The translations under genes and the position numbers were made by a program. 16,921 nt of DNA, taken from CAYOBW01 sp964402115 (GTDB lineage Bacteria; Verrucomicrobiota; Kiritimatiellia; UBA8416; CAYOBW01). The stretch spans positions 1-16,921 of the forward strand of contig CAYOBW010000146.1 of NCBI GenBank assembly GCA_964402115.1, in the 5' to 3' direction. Below are positions 13,518-16,921 of this stretch, one piece after another (the first letter of the stretch is position 1; each line of letters starts with the position of its first letter). The notes under the pieces are model-generated. The model saw only the letters and a program-made list of their open reading frames with translations, made no database searches and was not told the origin of the DNA.

Positions 13518-14885
13518 GTGATCAGACTGGCGATTCAATCCGGCCCCCTGAAGGGCACGCGCTACAGCGCCGACGTGACCATCACGCTCGGCCGCGATCC
13601 CACCAACTCCATCTCCATTCCCGACGAATCCCTCTCGCGTGTCCACTGCCGCCTGCACCACGAGGGCGGCCGGGTGGTGCTGACCGACCTGGGCTCCACG
13701 AACGGCACGTTCCTGAACGGCTCGCGCATCATCAGCGCGGAGGTGCGGGCCGGCGACCGCGTGGAAATCGGCGAGTCCCTGATCGAGGTGAAGGCCGTCG
13801 AGGCCGCCGAGGTCCGGGCGCTGGCCACGATTGCCGAGGATGACGCCGGCGGGGCGGACGCGGGCGCGGCGGAGCCGGAGCTCTCCGGCAACATCTTCGG
13901 GACGGTGACCTACTACCTGCGCCGCAAGATCGCCAGCGGCGGCATGGGCGCGATCTACGAGGCCGACCAGTTCGGCGCGGAGGGGTTCATCAAGCGCGTC
14001 GCGATCAAAACCATCCTGCCGACCTTCGCGGAGCGCGAGAGCTTCGTCGCCTCGTTCGTCGGCGAGGCCAAGCTGGTGGCCAACCTCGTGCACCAGAACA
14101 TCGTCCAGATTCACCACCTGGGGCGGCACGAGGGCGGCTACTACATCGCCATGGAGTACATTGACGGGGTCAACCTGTCCGACTTCCGGCAGCAGCACCG
14201 GCGCCTGCGCCGCCGCATGCCCGTGGAGATCGCCACCTTCATCGTCAGCCGCGTGGCCCGCGGCCTGGAGTATGCCCACGGCAAGTGCGACGACGACGGG
14301 CGCACCCTGCACCTCGTGCACCGCGACGTGTCGCCGAACAACATCATGATCACCCGCGAGGGCGAGGTGAAGCTGACCGACTTCGGCGTCGCCAAGGCGC
14401 GGCAGTTCATGGAATGCCACGATCACTACCTCGTCGGCAGCGTGGAGTACATGGCGCCGGAGCAGGCCGCCTGCGACGCGGTGGACGGGCGGAGCGATCT
14501 CTACGCGCTGGGGCTGGTTTTCTACGAGCTGCTGACCGGCGTGCGGGTGTTCGCGTGCCGCGACGGGGACGTGGATGCCACACTGCGCCGCGTGGAGGAG
14601 GGGGTGATTCCCGACCCGCTGCAGTACCGCGCGGATCTGCCCCCCAGCCTCGTCGAGATCCTGCTGCGTTGCCTGTGCCGGGACCCGGCGGCGCGCTACC
14701 CGACCGCCGGCGAGCTGAGCGTCGCGCTGGAGCGCGAGCTGTACGCGCGCGGCTACGGACCCACGATCGCCACGCTCGCCCGCTACCTGCGCGATCTTCA
14801 CGCGACGCCCGCGGCCGCGGCGGGGGCGGAGCGCGCGGCGGTGACGCTGCGCGCCCCCGCGGAGAAGCATGGCCATGCCAAATAA
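13518..14885 (+). CDS. FHA-domain Ser/Thr protein kinase, soluble
   Basis: A 455-aa fusion beginning at GTG (13518). Residues 1-95 form an FHA domain, which binds phosphothreonine: TLGRDP (G25, R26), SLSRVHCRL (S40, R41, H43) and GSTNGTFLNG (N62, G63) are all present. An acidic, alanine-rich linker (about 96-125) leads to a complete Hanks-type kinase: glycine loop ASGGMGAIYEA (139-149), lysine K164 in VAIKTI, helix-C E183, HRDVSPNN (D270, N275), DFG (288-290) and APE (313-315). No transmembrane segment or extracellular sensor is visible, so it should act in the cytoplasm, perhaps recruited to phosphorylated partners or its own phosphothreonine. HRDVSPNN resembles myxobacterial and PVC kinases. 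Its last 17 bp overlap the phosphoribosyltransferase gene, which suggests joint expression. All catalytic residues are intact. Confidence 0.95.
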   Translation: MIRLAIQSGPLKGTRYSADVTITLGRDPTNSISIPDESLSRVHCRLHHEGGRVVLTDLGSTNGTFLNGSRIISAEVRAGDRVEIGESLIEVKAVEAAEVRALATIAEDDAGGADAGAAEPELSGNIFGTVTYYLRRKIASGGMGAIYEADQFGAEGFIKRVAIKTILPTFAERESFVASFVGEAKLVANLVHQNIVQIHHLGRHEGGYYIAMEYIDGVNLSDFRQQHRRLRRRMPVEIATFIVSRVARGLEYAHGKCDDDGRTLHLVHRDVSPNNIMITREGEVKLTDFGVAKARQFMECHDHYLVGSVEYMAPEQAACDAVDGRSDLYALGLVFYELLTGVRVFACRDGDVDATLRRVEEGVIPDPLQYRADLPPSLVEILLRCLCRDPAARYPTAGELSVALERELYARGYGPTIATLARYLRDLHATPAAAAGAERAAVTLRAPAEKHGHAK

Positions 14886-15408
14886 AGCCTACGTTCAGGC
14901 CAATGACCTGGTCCGCGACGCCTTCCGGCTGGCGCGGCGGATCTACGACTCCGGGTACCGTCCGGACGTGATCCTCGTGCTGTGGCGCGGCGGCACGCCG
15001 GTCGGCATCGTCGTGCACGAGTTCCTGCTGTACAAGGGCGTGCAGGCGTATCACACCGCCGTGAAGGCCGTCTCCTACACGGGGATCGAACAGCGCACGA
15101 CGCCCGTGATCGAGCACATGGACGCCGTGCTGGAGACGCTGCCGCCGGATAGCCGCGTGCTGGTCGTGGACGACATCTTCGACACCGGGCAGACCCTGCG
15201 CGCCGTGCGCGACCAGCTGCTCCCGCGCACGTCCCAGATTCGGTTCGCCACGCTTTACTACAAGACCGGCGCCAACCAGACGGACCTCGAGCCGGACTAC
15301 TTCCTGCGCGAGACCGCGGACTGGATCGTCTTTCCCCATGAGCTGCTGGACCTGACGCCGGAGGAGATCCGCCGGAAGGACCCCGTCATTGCCGACTTGC
15401 TCGCCTGA
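14869..15408 (+). CDS. Type I phosphoribosyltransferase-fold protein (Gpt/HPRT-like)
   Basis: A 179-aa protein with a PRPP-binding loop at residues 97-109 (VLVVDDIFDTGQT), the fingerprint of type I phosphoribosyltransferases. LVLWRGGTPVG (36-46) matches the loop that contacts pyrophosphate. Such enzymes attach a ribose-5-phosphate to a purine or pyrimidine base; the layout is nearest to the xanthine/hypoxanthine transferases grouped in COG2236, though some relatives are regulators without activity. The ATG at 14869 has GGAG about 6-9 bases upstream within the kinase gene; a second ATG at 14875 is possible. The 17-bp overlap with the kinase gene implies translational coupling. The base specificity hood is too divergent for me to name a substrate. 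The 3' end faces the HEWLH protein gene, 7 bp away. Confidence 0.88.
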   Translation: MAMPNKAYVQANDLVRDAFRLARRIYDSGYRPDVILVLWRGGTPVGIVVHEFLLYKGVQAYHTAVKAVSYTGIEQRTTPVIEHMDAVLETLPPDSRVLVVDDIFDTGQTLRAVRDQLLPRTSQIRFATLYYKTGANQTDLEPDYFLRETADWIVFPHELLDLTPEEIRRKDPVIADLLA

Positions 15409-15425
15409 GCGGCGGCTAGCGCCGC
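15409..15425. terminator. Hairpin shared by convergent gene ends
   Basis: GCGGCG, loop GCTAG, CGCCGC. It begins right after the phosphoribosyltransferase stop (15406-15408) and its loop holds the stop codon of the minus-strand gene (15416-15418). Like the palindrome at 11334-11349, it could serve both transcripts. No T-tract is present. Confidence 0.4.
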
Positions 15426-16441
15426 GACCGGATTTCCGACCACATCTGCCTGGTGATGTGGTCCTCCATGATGTGGCGGTAGAAGCGCAGCCAGCCGCGC
15501 TCCGCCGCCGTGCGCGCGTATTCGGCATCCCCGCCGGGACGGTTCTCGCCCTCCCGGCGCCCCTCGTCGCTGGAGGGCACCAGCTCGTTGGGGTAGCGCA
15601 GGACGTGGGCGCAGACCCAGTCGACCTGGTGCAGCCACTCGTGGACTTCCATCTCGCCGTTGGCCTCGCCGGGGTAGGGGTAGTTCGTATGCCAGGGCAC
15701 GGTGATGAAACCCGCGCCCTTGAACTCGCGGACGCTGCCGTACGTGGCCGCGGTGAACGGCGCGGGCACTTCCGGCCCCTCGTCGGCGTCGAACTTCACG
15801 TAGGCGATGACCGTGTCGTAGGGCTTGGCCTGCTGCAGGGGGTCGACGGCGTGGAACACGCTGTGGGGCGCGGCTGAGAAGGGGCCGTGCGCGGCGGCGG
15901 CGTGCAGGTTGGTGAGCGGCGCTTCGACCACGTGGATGTCCGCGTCCACCCGCAGCATGCCGCTGGACAGCTCGAAGACGTGTTCGCCGAAGGCGGCGAC
16001 GCTGCCGCGAATCGTCTGCTCATTCGCGGGGCTGACGAGCTTGTGAACCTCCACCCGCTGCTGCCGGCCATCCGTCCAGGCGAAATCCAGGCGCCTGAAG
16101 ATGACCACCAGCACCTTCCACGGATGCGCCAGCGCCCGGTTCGTGTTCCGCGGCGCCTGCGGGCGCAGGGCGCGGATGTGGGCGCGCGCCTCCGTGCGCT
16201 GCTCCTCCGTCGCCCGGCAGCGATCGATCACCCGCTCCCAGGCGGTCAGCGCGGCCGGCTTGTCACCGGCCTGCTCCGCCGCCAGCGCCCGGGCGCGGCA
16301 GTCGGCGACCGCGAGCGTTTGCGTGGAGGCCACGAGGAACGGGAACGCCGGTGTTTCGGCGGCCGGCGCGGTGCACGCGCACAGCCAGGCAGCCGCCCCC
16401 AGCCTCCACGGTGACAAGCCTCTCCTCCGGTCAAACTCCAT
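15416..16441 (-). CDS. Exported protein with HEWLH metalloprotease-like motif, family unknown
   Basis: A 341-aa protein. SD GGGGAG (16447-16452) five bases before ATG at 16441 sets the start; a start at 16522 lacks this support. MEFDRRRG followed by LGAAAWLCACTAPAAET is a signal peptide; C23 after LCA could be a weak lipobox, so a lipoprotein is possible. Residues 45-95 are helical and resemble a TPR-type pair of helices (CRARALAAEQAGDKPAALTAWERV). A mixed alpha/beta domain follows, with KVLVVIFRRLDFAW and TVIAYVKFDAD as core strands. EMEVHEWLHQVDW (264-275) contains HExxH (H267, E268, H271), the zinc-binding helix of zincin peptidases. The third ligand is not evident; candidates include H323, E326 or H328 near the C-terminus. 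I do not recognise the family, and protease activity is only a hypothesis. Confidence 0.8.
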   Translation of the reverse strand: MEFDRRRGLSPWRLGAAAWLCACTAPAAETPAFPFLVASTQTLAVADCRARALAAEQAGDKPAALTAWERVIDRCRATEEQRTEARAHIRALRPQAPRNTNRALAHPWKVLVVIFRRLDFAWTDGRQQRVEVHKLVSPANEQTIRGSVAAFGEHVFELSSGMLRVDADIHVVEAPLTNLHAAAAHGPFSAAPHSVFHAVDPLQQAKPYDTVIAYVKFDADEGPEVPAPFTAATYGSVREFKGAGFITVPWHTNYPYPGEANGEMEVHEWLHQVDWVCAHVLRYPNELVPSSDEGRREGENRPGGDAEYARTAAERGWLRFYRHIMEDHITRQMWSEIRSRR

Positions 16442-16502
16442 AAAGTCTCCCCTGGTTGCGCAGTCCGGCCCCTTATGGCACGTGTGCGCCGCACGCGTCC
16501 AG

Positions 16503-16528
16503 CCGCATCTGCTCAACCGCATCTGCTC
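16503..16528 (+). repeat. 12-bp direct repeat, two copies
   Basis: CCGCATCTGCTC occurs at 16503-16514 and 16517-16528, a 14-bp period. No associated function is apparent. Confidence 0.7.
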
Positions 16529-16577
16529 TGCGTCGGTAATGGGGCCGCCACATCGCCGCGAAGCTGTGAAATAGCCA

Positions 16578-16600
16578 GGGGATGCCGTTCCGTCATCCCC
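16578..16600 (-). terminator. Hairpin just after the coding remnant
   Basis: GGGGATG (16578-16584) and CATCCCC (16594-16600) are exact complements around a 9-nt loop, directly abutting the TGA of the minus-strand remnant. No T-tract follows, so termination is only suggested by position. Confidence 0.35.
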
Positions 16601-16804
16601 TCAAAGGTCCTGCACGTGCTCAGGAGCGGGGTTGGTGGTCGCACGGAGAAGGACTCCGTGCTCATCCCATTCTCGGAATATTCGATACCCATGCTCCAAC
16701 GAATTCGTCAGCATCAAGAACCGCCTGAAGGCGCGCCCCACACCGGTAGGATGCCAATCTCGTCTCCATGAGTCAATGCGGTGGTCCTGGCGGTGCAGCG
16801 ATGC
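16601..16804 (-). pseudogene. Short coding remnant, C-terminal fragment of an unknown protein
   Basis: A minus-strand frame is open for 67 codons before a TGA at 16601-16603. It has no ATG near its beginning and is closed upstream by TGA (16805-16807) and TAA. The translation looks protein-like: HRQDHRIDSWRRDWHPTGVG, then RAFRRFLMLTNSLEHGYRIF and REWDEHGVLLRATTNPAPEH, ending VQDL. Tryptophan, aromatic and acidic residues are well mixed, unlike the arginine/alanine/glycine-rich shadow frames elsewhere. I do not recognise the family. The stop is followed at once by a 7-bp hairpin (16578-16600), as expected at the 3' end of a gene on this strand. It is most simply a decayed gene whose N-terminus is lost. 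A start at CTG (16798) or GTG (16741) cannot be excluded. Confidence 0.45.
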
Positions 16805-16809
16805 TCATT

Positions 16810-16891
16810 ATGGCCGAAGACCGCCTGAAGGCGGGACTCCAAACGTCGTCAACGCGCTGGAAACCTGTTTGGAGTCCCGGCTTTAGCGGCC
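16810..16891. repeat. REP-type inverted repeat pair
   Basis: The left unit starts with the 20-bp sequence shared with 6704-6723 and contains the palindrome CCGCCTGAAGGCGG (16821-16834) followed by GACTCCAAAC. The right unit (16867-16891) carries the exact complement GTTTGGAGTCCC and a degraded palindrome (GGCTTTAGCGG). The 12-bp GGGACTCCAAAC/GTTTGGAGTCCC arms enclose about 22 bp. The CCGCCTGA-GGCGG core matches the 3409-3422 palindrome at 13 of 14 positions, so both belong to one family. Another core-like CCGCCTGAAGGCG lies at 16721-16733. Confidence 0.7.
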
Positions 16892-16921
16892 CCCTCCGGG
16901 CAGGGGTGGGGGGCGGCGAAT

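Larger units (their letters stand above)
16442..16921. other. Right-end intergenic region with repeats and a coding remnant
   Basis: This 480-bp stretch runs to the window edge. It contains a two-copy direct repeat (16503-16528), a 7-bp hairpin (GGGGATG 16578-16584, CATCCCC 16594-16600), a short coding-like remnant on the minus strand (16601-16804), and a REP-type inverted repeat (16810-16891). No complete gene was found. Local base composition between about 16640 and 16720 is less GC-rich than the rest of the window. Confidence 0.55.

Noticed and set aside
13344..14876. 510-codon minus-strand frame opposite the FHA kinase
   Set aside because: The kinase strand carries all Hanks motifs; the antisense translation has none.
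1..16921. CRISPR array, tRNA, rRNA, IS element
   Set aside because: No regularly spaced repeats, no cloverleaf-like sequence, no transposase motif found on either strand; the repeats present are short palindromes.

Overview
The window is GC-rich bacterial chromosome, roughly two-thirds G+C by eye. Its genes mostly have clear Shine-Dalgarno (SD) sites and use ATG, GTG and TTG starts. Several large secreted glycoside hydrolases (clan GH-A/GH5-like, GH127, GH29), an FHA-fused Ser/Thr kinase, LamG-like debris and intergenic palindromic repeats together suggest the PVC group (Kiritimatiellota, Verrucomicrobiota, Lentisphaerota or a relative). This is inferred from gene content; there is no rRNA or other marker gene to settle it.

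Layout. (1) 1-691 (+): a vapBC toxin-antitoxin pair with a perfect palindromic operator over its promoter. (2) 696-6610 (-): a secreted GH-A clan hydrolase, a secreted GH127 (DUF1680) beta-L-arabinofuranosidase-like enzyme, and upstream of that a frameshifted LamG-like gene. A 140-bp inverted-repeat element lies between the first two. (3) 7014-9624 (+): a cytoplasmic GH1 beta-glycosidase starting at TTG, followed 46 bp later by an MGDG-synthase-like glycosyltransferase; these look like one operon. (4) 9625-10261: a gene-free stretch full of hairpins, then a DUF2293 protein with a zinc ribbon (+). (5) 11345-13315 (-): a secreted GH29 alpha-L-fucosidase. (6) 13518-15408 (+): an FHA-Ser/Thr kinase overlapping a PRPP-binding phosphoribosyltransferase by 17 bp. 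(7) 15416-16441 (-): an exported protein with an HEWLH metalloprotease-like motif. (8) 16442-16921: palindromic repeats and a short coding remnant.

How the genes fit together. The secreted hydrolases suggest breakdown of arabinose- and fucose-containing plant or algal polysaccharides outside the cytoplasm. No SusC/SusD, transporter or sulfatase gene is present, so this is a scattered CAZyme neighbourhood rather than a classical PUL. The GH1-GT28 pair is the most intriguing unit: a glycolipid synthase-like enzyme next to an archaeal-type GH1, a combination that recalls plant MGD and SFR2 in galactolipid remodelling. The overlapping kinase-phosphoribosyltransferase pair is a second possible functional unit. 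All three convergent gene pairs are separated by only 4-7 bp, and two of these junctions carry palindromes that include stop codons. No tRNA, rRNA, CRISPR array or insertion sequence was seen.
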